In this document: in pieces, positions 1 through 5,760 of the stretch
Numbering within the stretch: the stretch's first letter is position 1
Layout: each line of letters starts with the position of its first letter
Source: an uncultured Thermoplasmata archaeon
GTDB taxonomy: Archaea; Thermoplasmatota; Thermoplasmata; Methanomassiliicoccales; Methanomethylophilaceae
DNA: 6,900 nucleotides
Assembly: GCA_946545675.1 (NCBI GenBank)
Contig: CAMNNR010000067.1
Span: 1 to 6,900 of the forward strand
Direction: 5' to 3'
Notes under the pieces: generated by a model
Databases searched by the model: none
Told to the model about the DNA's origin: nothing
Seen by the model: the letters and a program-made list of their open reading frames with translations, nothing else
Made by a program: the position numbers and the translations under genes

Positions 1-1138
1 ACTTGGTGATGTTGCTGGTGAGGACACCGTTCTCGCACCTCATCCAGGTGAGTCCGCCCAGTCCGACCTTCTTGGCGTACTGGATGTAGCGGTCCACTTC
101 GTTCCTTCCGACCTCCCCGTACTCCTTCTTCACGCAGATACCGGCGACGATACCGCCCTCAGAGAGGATGCTCTGGAAGATCTTGTAGGGGACGTCCTTC
201 ACCACTTCGGTGAGTTTGACCCATTCGAGGCCGTACCTCATGTCAGGCTTGTCGGAACCGAAGCGCTCCATTGCGTCGCGGTAACCGATGTGGGGGAAGG
301 GAGTCTTGAGCTCGGTGCCGTAGAGGCCCTTCCAGATGTATGCGACCATACCCTCGATCATGTCCTGGATGTCCTTGCTGTCCACGAAGGACATCTCCAT
401 GTCGAGCTGGGTGAACTCAGGCTGCCTGTCCTTACGGGAGTCCTCGTCACGGAAGCACCTTGCGACCTGATAATAACGGTCCATTCCGCCGACCATCAGC
501 ATCTGTTTGAACTGCTGGGGAGACTGAGGAAGGGCGTAGAATGTTCCGGGGTGGACACGGGAGGGGATGATGTAGTCCCTTGCACCCTCAGGGGTAGACC
601 TTCCGAGCATGGGGGTCTCGATCTCCAGGAATCCCTGTCCCTCGAGGTAGACCCTTGCGAGATGGACGAGCTTGCTCCTGAACTGCATGCTCTTGATCAT
701 CTCGGTCCTCCTGAGGTCAAGATACCTGTATTTCATCCTGGTATCCTCGTCGGGAAGGACGCCCTCCTTCTGGTCTCCGATTTCGAAGGGAGGGAGCTTG
801 GATTTGGAAAGCAGTTCGGCACGGGTGATGAGGACTTCCACCTCCCCGGTGGGATTGCTCTCGACGGCGGTCCCTTCGACCCTTGCCCTGACGGTACCCT
901 CTACGAGCACGCAGGACTCACGGGAGAAGGTGGCCATTACGTTCTCGATTTCCTTCTTGTCGACTCCCGCGGGAAGATCCTCGGGATCGTATACGACCTG
1001 TGTGATTCCGTACCTGTCGGCGAGGTCGATGAAAGCGACTCCTCCGTGGTCCCTCGAAAACCTAACCCAACCTTCGAGACAGACCTGTTTTCCGATATCG
1101 GAGGACCTGAGTTCTCCGCATGTGTTCGTTCTTCTCAT
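1..1138 (-). CDS. aspS: Aspartyl-tRNA synthetase, bacterial type (3' part beyond window)
   Basis: Class II synthetase that activates aspartate with ATP and charges tRNA-Asp in the cytoplasm. Reading the minus strand from the ATG at 1138 gives 379 open codons that run off the left edge. The N-terminal OB-fold anticodon-binding domain spans about residues 1-105 (GWV at 23-25, RDHGG at 29-33). The catalytic domain begins near 135 (KYRYLDLRR, motif 1 region) and has the flipping loop STPEGARDYIIPSRV (181-195), QSPQQFKQ (205-212) and motif 2 (FRDEDSRKDRQPEFTQLD, 229-246). GSDKPD at 294-299 and the following segment are the start of the GAD insertion found in bacterial AspRS and absent from the compact archaeal form. 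Motif 3 lies outside. The start is supported by a GAGGT ribosome-binding site (1145-1149) six bases upstream. His31 matches a residue linked to non-discriminating AspRS, so the enzyme may also charge tRNA-Asn. Family call is very sure; dual specificity is inference. Confidence 0.96.
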   Translation of the reverse strand, partial: MRRTNTCGELRSSDIGKQVCLEGWVRFSRDHGGVAFIDLADRYGITQVVYDPEDLPAGVDKKEIENVMATFSRESCVLVEGTVRARVEGTAVESNPTGEVEVLITRAELLSKSKLPPFEIGDQKEGVLPDEDTRMKYRYLDLRRTEMIKSMQFRSKLVHLARVYLEGQGFLEIETPMLGRSTPEGARDYIIPSRVHPGTFYALPQSPQQFKQMLMVGGMDRYYQVARCFRDEDSRKDRQPEFTQLDMEMSFVDSKDIQDMIEGMVAYIWKGLYGTELKTPFPHIGYRDAMERFGSDKPDMRYGLEWVKLTEVVKDVPYKIFQSILSEGGIVAGICVKKEYGEVGRNEVDRYIQYAKKVGLGGLTWMRCENGVLTSNITK

Positions 1139-1152
1139 TGAGGTACCTCAAT
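1137..1152. promoter_or_regulatory. Perfect 16-bp palindrome over the aspS ribosome-binding site and start codon
   Basis: ATTGAGGTACCTCAAT is a perfect 16-bp palindrome. On the minus strand it contains the aspS GAGGT ribosome-binding site (1145-1149) and ends in the first two bases of the ATG (1138-1136). As DNA it could be an operator. As RNA it could fold into a 6-bp stem (AUUGAG/CUCAAU) with a GUAC tetraloop that hides the ribosome-binding site. The palindrome is seen directly; either role is inference. Confidence 0.6.
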
Positions 1153-1179
1153 TAATCTATGGCTCGCGCTATGTTTAGG

Positions 1180-1195
1180 GCATATAATTAATTAT
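1180..1195 (-). promoter_or_regulatory. Candidate TATA box for aspS
   Basis: In the 96-base gap between the regulator and aspS, the minus strand reads AATTATAT at 1189-1182, inside a 12-bp A/T palindrome (ATAATTAATTAT, 1184-1195). An archaeal start about 25 bases downstream would fall near 1160, giving a leader of roughly 20 bases that includes the GAGGT site. This suggests aspS has its own promoter and need not rely on read-through from the regulator gene. The match to a TATA consensus was judged by eye. Confidence 0.45.
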
Positions 1196-1225
1196 GTAGA
1201 GCCCGGGAGTACAATGGTCGGATCG

Positions 1226-1240
1226 GACTGATGCTCAGTC
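1226..1240. repeat. Small hairpin at the end of the regulator gene
   Basis: GACTGA / TGC / TCAGTC forms a 6-bp stem with a 3-base loop, and the regulator's TGA stop (1237-1235) lies within it. No T-run follows on the minus strand, so it is at best a weak attenuating or 3'-end stabilising structure, not a clear terminator. Confidence 0.35.
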
Positions 1241-1711
1241 TTTCTCTCCGCTGCGAAAATCAGGGATGAACTCGCTAGAACTCTTCACCGTTCCCAGGAT
1301 GATGGAGGTGTTGGTCCTGAGGACGTGGTCGATGGAATTGATCCTCTTGACAGCTATGGAGAAGTCGTCCCTGGTCGCACCTGCAAGCATGACGATGGCA
1401 TCGGCCTCACCCGTGACATCGTAGATCGCCATGACCTCTGGCATATCAACGAGTTTGGGATAGACCTTCGCGATATCATCGGAATAAATGTGGACGAGGC
1501 CGCAGTAATCGTACCCCATGGCGACATAATCTATCTTGGCACGGTATCCTGTGATGACCCCTTTTGATTCCAGTACCTTGACCCTTTGGATGAGTGTGGT
1601 TGGATGTACACCTAGCTGCTTCGCTAGTTGGCGGTACGATCCCTGACTGGAGGTGCACAGCATCTCGATGATGCGCTTATCCAGGTCATCAAACTCTTTC
1701 AAATCACCCAT
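1235..1711 (-). CDS. Lrp/AsnC-family transcriptional regulator
   Basis: 158-residue DNA-binding regulator of the feast/famine (Lrp/AsnC) family, which usually senses amino acids and acts as dimers or octamers. The N-terminal winged helix-turn-helix covers about residues 6-58 (DLDKRIIEML, then YRQLAKQLGVHPTTLIQRVKVLE and the wing GVITGYRAKID). The RAM ligand-binding domain covers about 66-145, with the characteristic VTGEADAIVMLAG at 99-111. Length is typical of the family. The frame stays open to an ATG at 1756, but that codon lies upstream of a good TATA box (1746-1753), so it would not be transcribed; the ATG at 1711, followed directly by the canonical family start, is chosen. It lies divergent from the Ala-tRNA editing gene and upstream of aspS. 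The ligand cannot be deduced. An inverted repeat over its predicted start of transcription suggests autoregulation. Confidence 0.94.
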   Translation of the reverse strand: MGDLKEFDDLDKRIIEMLCTSSQGSYRQLAKQLGVHPTTLIQRVKVLESKGVITGYRAKIDYVAMGYDYCGLVHIYSDDIAKVYPKLVDMPEVMAIYDVTGEADAIVMLAGATRDDFSIAVKRINSIDHVLRTNTSIILGTVKSSSEFIPDFRSGEKD

Positions 1712-1717
1712 TGTTCT

Positions 1718-1737
1718 GCCTAAGCGAGTTATTAGGC
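1718..1737. promoter_or_regulatory. Candidate operator: 6-8-6 inverted repeat over the regulator's predicted transcription start
   Basis: GCCTAA and TTAGGC form a perfect inverted repeat with an 8-base spacer, lying between the TATA box (1746-1753) and the start codon (1711) and covering the predicted start of transcription near 1724. Archaeal Lrp-type proteins commonly repress their own genes by binding at or just downstream of the TATA box. The repeat is seen; its use as an operator is inference. Confidence 0.45.
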
Positions 1738-1745
1738 CAGTACAA

Positions 1746-1753
1746 TATTTATA
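1746..1753 (-). promoter_or_regulatory. TATA box of the Lrp-family gene
   Basis: The minus strand reads TATAAATA, preceded by a purine-rich BRE-like stretch (CGAAAATG). It is about 35 bases before the ATG at 1711, so transcription should begin near 1724 with a leader of about 12 bases. There is no strong ribosome-binding site (only TTAGGC), consistent with a nearly leaderless mRNA. Confidence 0.7.
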
Positions 1754-1770
1754 CATTTTCGACAGAGAAG

Positions 1771-1800
1771 TTATAATCTGACATACATCCTACCCAGGAT
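1771..1800 (+). promoter_or_regulatory. Candidate promoter and weak ribosome-binding site of the Ala-tRNA editing gene
   Basis: TTATAATC at 1771-1778 is TATA-like and would place the transcription start close to the ATG at 1804. AGGA at 1796-1799 is a weak ribosome-binding site four bases before the ATG. ATCCT / ACCC / AGGAT (1787-1800) is a small inverted repeat enclosing that site. The promoter is only about 20 bases from the divergent regulator's TATA box, so one protein could affect both. Confidence 0.4.
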
Positions 1801-1803
1801 ACA

Positions 1804-2982
1804 ATGGCTGACGAAGTTTTCAGACACGATGGATATATGGCCGTGTTCGAGGCAGGGGTCGTCTCTGTGAAAGGCGACGAGGTCGTTCTCGACTGCACCG
1901 CGTTCTATCCCGGCGGCGGCGGACAGGTCTGTGATACGGGTATGATCAACGGTTTCAGGGTCACCGACGTGCACTACGACGGAAAGGAGATCGTCCACGT
2001 CGTACCCGGCAACGACCTTACTCCCGGACTCAGGATCTGGGGAGAGATCGACTGGGACAGACGTATGGATCTGATGATGGGCCACACCGGAGAGCACCTG
2101 CTCTTCTGCGCCCTCCACAGGCAGGACCCGGAACTCGCCATCACCAAGATCTTCATCGGCCCCGAAGAGAAATACGTCATCGTCAACCACGACCTCACCT
2201 GGGAGCAGATTGATGCCGCTCTCGACTTCGCCAACAAAGCCATCAGGGATAACCTCCCGGTCAGGAAGACCGTCATGAACAGGGATGATCCAGACTTGGA
2301 GAAGGTCAGGATCAAACTGGATCGCATCGCCGAGGACGAGGAGATCACCGTGGTCTCCATCGGCGACATCGACTATTCCGCCTGCAGCGGAATCCACGTG
2401 ATGGAGACGTCCGAACTCGGTATGCTGTTCGTGGACAGGAAAGTCTCCGCAGGGAAAGACGGGATCGCCATCCATTTCAAGGTTGGCAATGCAGCCCAGG
2501 ACTCGGCCAGAAAACTCGCCAACATCTGCCTCCAGGTCATTGACGAAGCCAACAGCAAAGCCGAGGACATCGTCCGCAGCGTAGCCAATATGAAACACGA
2601 TCTGGCACTTGCCGCTGAAGCGAGCAAGGCCATGGTCAAACAGCAGATACAGAACCTCGAGCCCAAGACCGTGAACGGCGTGGAATTCTACACCGGCATG
2701 TTCAACGGAGCCGATCGCAAGACACTTACCGACGCCGCTGATAAATTCAAGTCCAAGGGCGGGGTCGTAGCGTTCGTCTCGGCATCCGACAGCGTATCCG
2801 TGATGATTGCGTCCGGCAACCCCAAGGTCGACTGCAAGAAACTGCTGCCCGAAGTCCTCGGTAAATTCGGAGGGCGTGGGGGAGGCAAACCTGATTTCGC
2901 CCAGGGCGGAATCCAGGATACGTCCAGAACCCAGGAACTTTACGACGTTCTCGTCGATTCTGTAGAGAAACTTCTTTCATGA
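1804..2982 (+). CDS. alaX: AlaX-type alanyl-tRNA editing protein with DHHA1 domain
   Basis: 392-residue trans-editing hydrolase related to the editing and C-terminal parts of alanyl-tRNA synthetase, expected to deacylate Ser-tRNA-Ala (and perhaps Gly-tRNA-Ala). The N-terminal part (about 1-85) holds the family signature TAFYPGGGGQ (32-41). The editing core has the zinc ligands HTGEH (His94, His98) and CSGIH (Cys194, His198). Residues about 225-285 look helical and may form a coiled coil. The C-terminal DHHA1/C-Ala domain ends with GGRGGGKPDFAQGG (356-369), the glycine-rich motif used in tRNA recognition. There is no aminoacylation domain, so it is the long AlaX form and not a broken AlaRS. 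All four metal ligands are present, so it should be active. It is divergent from the Lrp-family gene and ends at a hairpin shared with the convergent neighbour. Confidence 0.95.
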   Translation: MADEVFRHDGYMAVFEAGVVSVKGDEVVLDCTAFYPGGGGQVCDTGMINGFRVTDVHYDGKEIVHVVPGNDLTPGLRIWGEIDWDRRMDLMMGHTGEHLLFCALHRQDPELAITKIFIGPEEKYVIVNHDLTWEQIDAALDFANKAIRDNLPVRKTVMNRDDPDLEKVRIKLDRIAEDEEITVVSIGDIDYSACSGIHVMETSELGMLFVDRKVSAGKDGIAIHFKVGNAAQDSARKLANICLQVIDEANSKAEDIVRSVANMKHDLALAAEASKAMVKQQIQNLEPKTVNGVEFYTGMFNGADRKTLTDAADKFKSKGGVVAFVSASDSVSVMIASGNPKVDCKKLLPEVLGKFGGRGGGKPDFAQGGIQDTSRTQELYDVLVDSVEKLLS

Positions 2983-3019
2983 GTGACATCGGCGGGGCCC
3001 GGCCCCGCTGGATCTCACT
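2982..3019. terminator. GC-rich hairpin between convergent genes, probable bidirectional transcript end
   Basis: The core GCGGGGCC-C-GGCCCCGC (2992-3008) is an 8-bp perfect stem. Imperfect outer arms (AGTGA..ATC / GAT..TCACT) extend it to 2982-3019, touching the TGA stop of the editing gene and containing the stop of the opposing membrane-protein gene. There is no long T-run on either strand, so termination may depend on the hairpin or on downstream factors. It can serve either strand because it is symmetric. Confidence 0.55.
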
Positions 3020-4529
3020 GATACCTGCGGAAATCGTAACGGCCGTCCCTTATCCTCGCCATGACGGTGGCGGATATCTTCTCGAGGACCTCGGCTTTGA
3101 ACACCCCTGACAGGATTTCCGTGAAACCACGCGAAGACAGCATACTCACCTTGCATCTTCCGTCACCATGGCGTCTCTGCAGTGGCGACGACCTCACAGT
3201 GGCGTATTGGATCTTATCGAAGAGGACATAATTGACGGAACGGTCATAAGCACCCGTGACTATCTTCAGGATATCCTCGTCCATCGCGAGCGAATAGTTC
3301 CTGTAGGCTAAGAATCCCCACACGGCGATGTATACCACCAGGATCACCACGGCAATGTAGAGGAGGATTCCCCAGACTCCGAGATTCAGACTGCTAATCA
3401 GATAGGTGATTACTGCAAGGATAGAGAGATACACCGCCATGTATAGGCCGATGGTGGCAAGCGAGGTCTTGGACTGCTTCTCGTGAACCTCGTTGCATTC
3501 GAATTCCGGCAGGAGGTCATGGAACAAACCCATAACGATGTCTTTCTTCTTGGTTGGACAGAGCAGGGGAATCCCGTTCTCGTTCGCAGTACCGACAACT
3601 TCCGCTTCAAGGATTGCCCTTCCGGCCAAGCGGCAGAAAAGAGGTTCGCGGACCCTCACGAAATTGACCTTCGAGAGTTTGAACGAATCGCTGCGGGTGC
3701 TGAAAAGTCCCGAAGAGACCGATACCGTATCGCCCACTCTCACCAGACGGTACCCGTAATACCTGATGAAAGTCCCCACAGCAGGAAGAACGAATTCAGC
3801 GATCAGAATCACCAAGGGCAAGATGGAGATGGCTCCCTGCATGAAGAAGGTGACGATGGAGTAAATGGCCATCAGTACTCCGAACAATGCCTGAATCGAC
3901 GGCATACCGATAATGGAATGCAGGAAGATATCAAATGTACTTATGTGCACCAAAGGCTCGGCATCCTCCAGCGGGGTAACTCCTGCACCTGCGTATTGGG
4001 GTTGGATCATTACTTCCGAATCGGTATCTGGCACATCCGTTCCATCATCTGTTCCTACGGTTCCGTTCGAGGCCTGGAACATGCGCTTGTATACATCCTT
4101 ACGGAGTACCTCGGCATCTTCTTCCTTCAGGACGATGAACGCCTCTGCCTGCGAGACATTGACGTTCGAATTGAGGTTGAAGGCCAGCTTGGCGGTCCCC
4201 AGGATGCGGCATATGAAATCCCTCTGCACGTTGACGGAGGCCAGCCTCTCATACTGGATGCGGAGCTCCTTACGGAAAACGGTATCGCGAAGCACCACGA
4301 TCTCGTCATCCAGGAAGTAATACCTCGTCTTCTTCCAGATGATTATGTTCCAGACCACCACCAATGCGAGGATGAGTGAAATAAACAACGCGTAATACGG
4401 AAGTATTTCTGCAGGCATCCCGTTGGCGACGGCAATCACAATGATGAATGCCAGTGCCAAAAGCACCTTTAGGATGCTACTTACAACCATCGACCAGTGA
4501 TTGCGGAGGTATGGCGTATCCTCATTCAT
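3015..4529 (-). CDS. Membrane protein with three bacterial PH-like domains (YdbT-like)
   Basis: 504-residue integral membrane protein of the YdbT family, with alternating membrane-segment pairs and bacterial PH-like (bPH2, formerly DUF304) domains. Hydrophobic pairs lie at about 15-35/44-65, 212-230/234-256 and 358-378/384-406. Each pair is followed by a PH-like domain: about 68-150 (YYFLDDEIVVLRDTVFRKE, then IQYERLASVNVQRD), 258-345 (YRLVRVGDTVSVSSGLFS, then LSKVNFVRVREPLFCR) and 409-495 (YSLAMDEDILKIVTGAYDR, then FDKIQYATVRSSPL). An acidic, Thr/Gly-rich segment at about 152-192 looks disordered and separates the first domain from the second membrane pair. The start overlaps the stop of the upstream YdbS-like gene by ATGA, implying translational coupling and probably a joint complex. 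In bacteria such pairs have been linked to envelope stress and resistance to some antimicrobial peptides; the archaeal role is unknown. Confidence 0.88.
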   Translation of the reverse strand: MNEDTPYLRNHWSMVVSSILKVLLALAFIIVIAVANGMPAEILPYYALFISLILALVVVWNIIIWKKTRYYFLDDEIVVLRDTVFRKELRIQYERLASVNVQRDFICRILGTAKLAFNLNSNVNVSQAEAFIVLKEEDAEVLRKDVYKRMFQASNGTVGTDDGTDVPDTDSEVMIQPQYAGAGVTPLEDAEPLVHISTFDIFLHSIIGMPSIQALFGVLMAIYSIVTFFMQGAISILPLVILIAEFVLPAVGTFIRYYGYRLVRVGDTVSVSSGLFSTRSDSFKLSKVNFVRVREPLFCRLAGRAILEAEVVGTANENGIPLLCPTKKKDIVMGLFHDLLPEFECNEVHEKQSKTSLATIGLYMAVYLSILAVITYLISSLNLGVWGILLYIAVVILVVYIAVWGFLAYRNYSLAMDEDILKIVTGAYDRSVNYVLFDKIQYATVRSSPLQRRHGDGRCKVSMLSSRGFTEILSGVFKAEVLEKISATVMARIRDGRYDFRRYQ

Positions 4530-5035
4530 TGCCTGGCCTTCAGCATTTTGATGATCTTCTCGTTCAGATGCTGTGCAATCTCCTCGGCTATGGGTTCGTC
4601 CAGATACTCCAGACTGACAGTCCCGCCTGCCGTTGTCATCGTGACTGTGGCCAATCCGTACTTCCTGAGGATCGGACCCTTCTTGACTTCCACCTGATGG
4701 ATCCTTTCGACGGGGACGAGGGTATGGGCACGGAATATAACGCCCGAACGGACTTCGATGCAGTCATCATCCATCCTGTAACGATAATACTTGTAGAAGA
4801 TCGGCGGCGAAACGAGTTCGTAAACCACCACGATAGCCGCGAGTGCCAACATAGCCAGGAACCGGAAATCAGTATAGCTTTTCAGGTATAGTCCCAGCGC
4901 GACGGTTATCGCCACAGGTATCGCGAGGACGATCAGGTTCCCCAGATACATCGCGTTTTTAGATAGGGGATTCAGCGTCCTGAAATCGGAAAGTTCCTGA
5001 ATATCAGGCACTGTCTGGCCGTTTTCTTCCACCAT
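4526..5035 (-). CDS. Small membrane protein with one bacterial PH-like domain (YdbS-like)
   Basis: 169-residue partner of the larger downstream protein. Two membrane segments at about 30-51 and 58-78 are followed by a single bPH2 domain at about 80-165: YYRYRMDDDCIEVRSGVIFRAH, then the family hallmark PVERIHQVEVKKGPILRKYG (108-127) and the strand TVTMTTAGG. There is no cleavable signal peptide; the charged N-terminus (about 28 residues) is probably cytoplasmic. The start is the ATG at 5035; GGGAG at 5046-5050 is a possible ribosome-binding site ten bases upstream. It is the first gene of a two-gene unit and its stop overlaps the next start by four bases. Biochemical function is not known. Confidence 0.88.
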   Translation of the reverse strand: MVEENGQTVPDIQELSDFRTLNPLSKNAMYLGNLIVLAIPVAITVALGLYLKSYTDFRFLAMLALAAIVVVYELVSPPIFYKYYRYRMDDDCIEVRSGVIFRAHTLVPVERIHQVEVKKGPILRKYGLATVTMTTAGGTVSLEYLDEPIAEEIAQHLNEKIIKMLKARQ

Positions 5036-5081
5036 GATGGTTAAACTCCCATTTTCGTATTAAGCGTATCTATGACATGAT

Positions 5082-5129
5082 GGATAAAATGTCTCTGCCG
5101 AACTTTTAAAACCGTTAGTGTATACGGAG
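5082..5129. promoter_or_regulatory. Divergent promoter region between the PH-domain operon and nac-hypC
   Basis: The 101-base gap serves two divergent units. TTTTAAAA at 5104-5111 is a palindromic TATA-like box, about 26-33 bases before the nac ATG (5137). The nearby ATTTTATCC on the minus strand (5090-5082) is a candidate TATA box for the membrane-protein pair, placing its start near 5061; read on the plus strand, the same element (GGATAAAAT) could instead serve nac with a longer leader. GGAG at 5126-5129, seven bases before the nac ATG, is a good ribosome-binding site. Assignments were made by eye. Confidence 0.45.
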
Positions 5130-5136
5130 TCACATT

Positions 5137-5508
5137 ATGGCAGGCGGAATGAGGGGAATCAATCCCCGTCAAATGCAGCGCACCATGCGCTCTATGGGAA
5201 TCACGCAGACCGACGTGAAAGATGTCATCGAGGTCATCATCAGGACCAAGGACAACGACATCGTGATCACCAACGCTGAAGTCGCGTGCATCAACATGAA
5301 AGGAAGCAAGCAGTACCAGGTCGCAGGTACGGAGACCATCCTCCCCGCCGGTTCTGCAGGTACCGGTGCTGCCGGACCCGTATTCGCTGCTGAAGATATC
5401 GAACTCGTCATGTCCCAGACCAACTGTGACCGCGAAAAGGCCATCGAGGCTCTCGAAGCCTGCGATGGGCAACCCGCAGAAGCCATCATCAAAATCATGT
5501 CGGAGTGA
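5137..5508 (+). CDS. nac: Archaeal nascent polypeptide-associated complex protein
   Basis: 123-residue ribosome-associated chaperone that binds nascent chains at the exit tunnel; archaea use a homodimer related to the eukaryotic alpha subunit. The basic N-terminus (MAGGMRGINPRQMQRTMRSMGI) includes the likely ribosome-contacting residues. The NAC domain spans about 15-70 (DVKDVIEVIIRTKDNDIVI, then AEVACINMKGSKQYQVAG). A Gly/Ala linker (70-82) leads to a C-terminal UBA domain at about 83-122 (EDIELVMSQTNCDREKAIEA, then GQPAEAIIKIM). Length and order match the archaeal family. The ATG has a GGAG site seven bases upstream. It is followed after five bases by hypC, so the two are almost certainly co-transcribed. 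The gene is the firmest evidence that the window is archaeal. Confidence 0.97.
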   Translation: MAGGMRGINPRQMQRTMRSMGITQTDVKDVIEVIIRTKDNDIVITNAEVACINMKGSKQYQVAGTETILPAGSAGTGAAGPVFAAEDIELVMSQTNCDREKAIEALEACDGQPAEAIIKIMSE

Positions 5509-5513
5509 TACCA

Positions 5514-5753
5514 ATGTGTCTAGCTATCCCCGGAAAAATCGTGAGCATCGAGGGTGACCAGGCCAACATCGATTTCGGCGGGGCCCTCAAGACCGCCAAC
5601 ATCTCGATGGTCGAGGCCAATGTCGGCCAGTGGGCAGTCATTCACGCCGGATTCGCCATTGAAATCATGGATGAGGAAGAGGCGATGGAGACCATCAAAC
5701 TCTGGAACGAGTTCATCGACAGCGGTGCTGCCGAAGTCAAAAACTACAACTGA
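5514..5753 (+). CDS. hypC: Hydrogenase maturation chaperone HypC/HupF
   Basis: 79-residue chaperone for [NiFe]-hydrogenase assembly. With HypD it carries the iron-cyanide/CO group to the large-subunit precursor in the cytoplasm. The N-terminal MCLAIPGKIVSI is the family signature; Cys2 becomes the essential N-terminal residue after Met removal. The second hallmark is VGQWAVIHAGFAIE (37-50) with His44. An in-frame GTG nine bases upstream (5505) would add three residues and bury Cys2, so the ATG at 5514 is the start. Its ribosome-binding site GGAGTGA (5502-5508) overlaps the nac stop codon, implying coupling to nac translation. No hypA, B, D, E or F lies in the window, so this copy is detached from the usual cluster. 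It implies a [NiFe] hydrogenase in the genome. Confidence 0.96.
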   Translation: MCLAIPGKIVSIEGDQANIDFGGALKTANISMVEANVGQWAVIHAGFAIEIMDEEEAMETIKLWNEFIDSGAAEVKNYN

Positions 5754-5760
5754 ATTTACA

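Noticed and set aside
290..1141. 283-codon open frame on the plus strand
   Set aside because: It is antisense to aspS, whose minus-strand reading has full synthetase motifs. The translation has no recognisable domain and reflects the codon bias of the real gene.
1771..2598. 275-codon open frame on the minus strand
   Set aside because: Antisense to alaX, which has all editing-domain motifs and zinc ligands. The Asp/Val/Gly-rich product is typical of a complement-strand shadow.
3483..4379. 298-codon open frame on the plus strand
   Set aside because: Antisense to the YdbT-like gene, whose membrane segments and PH-like repeats are clear. No domain, promoter or ribosome-binding site supports the plus-strand frame.
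5031..5041. ACCAT-G-ATGGT inverted repeat over the start codon of the YdbS-like gene
   Set aside because: Only five base pairs with a single central base, and partly dictated by the start codon itself; too short to call an operator or hairpin.
5051..5070. Repeated CGTAT in CGTATTAAGCGTATC upstream of the YdbS-like gene
   Set aside because: Two 5-base copies in an A/T-rich spacer are expected often by chance; no third copy or regular spacing.
5505..5513. GTG at 5505 as the start of hypC
   Set aside because: It would add three residues before the invariant MCLAIPG and prevent exposure of Cys2; the ATG at 5514 has a well-placed ribosome-binding site.
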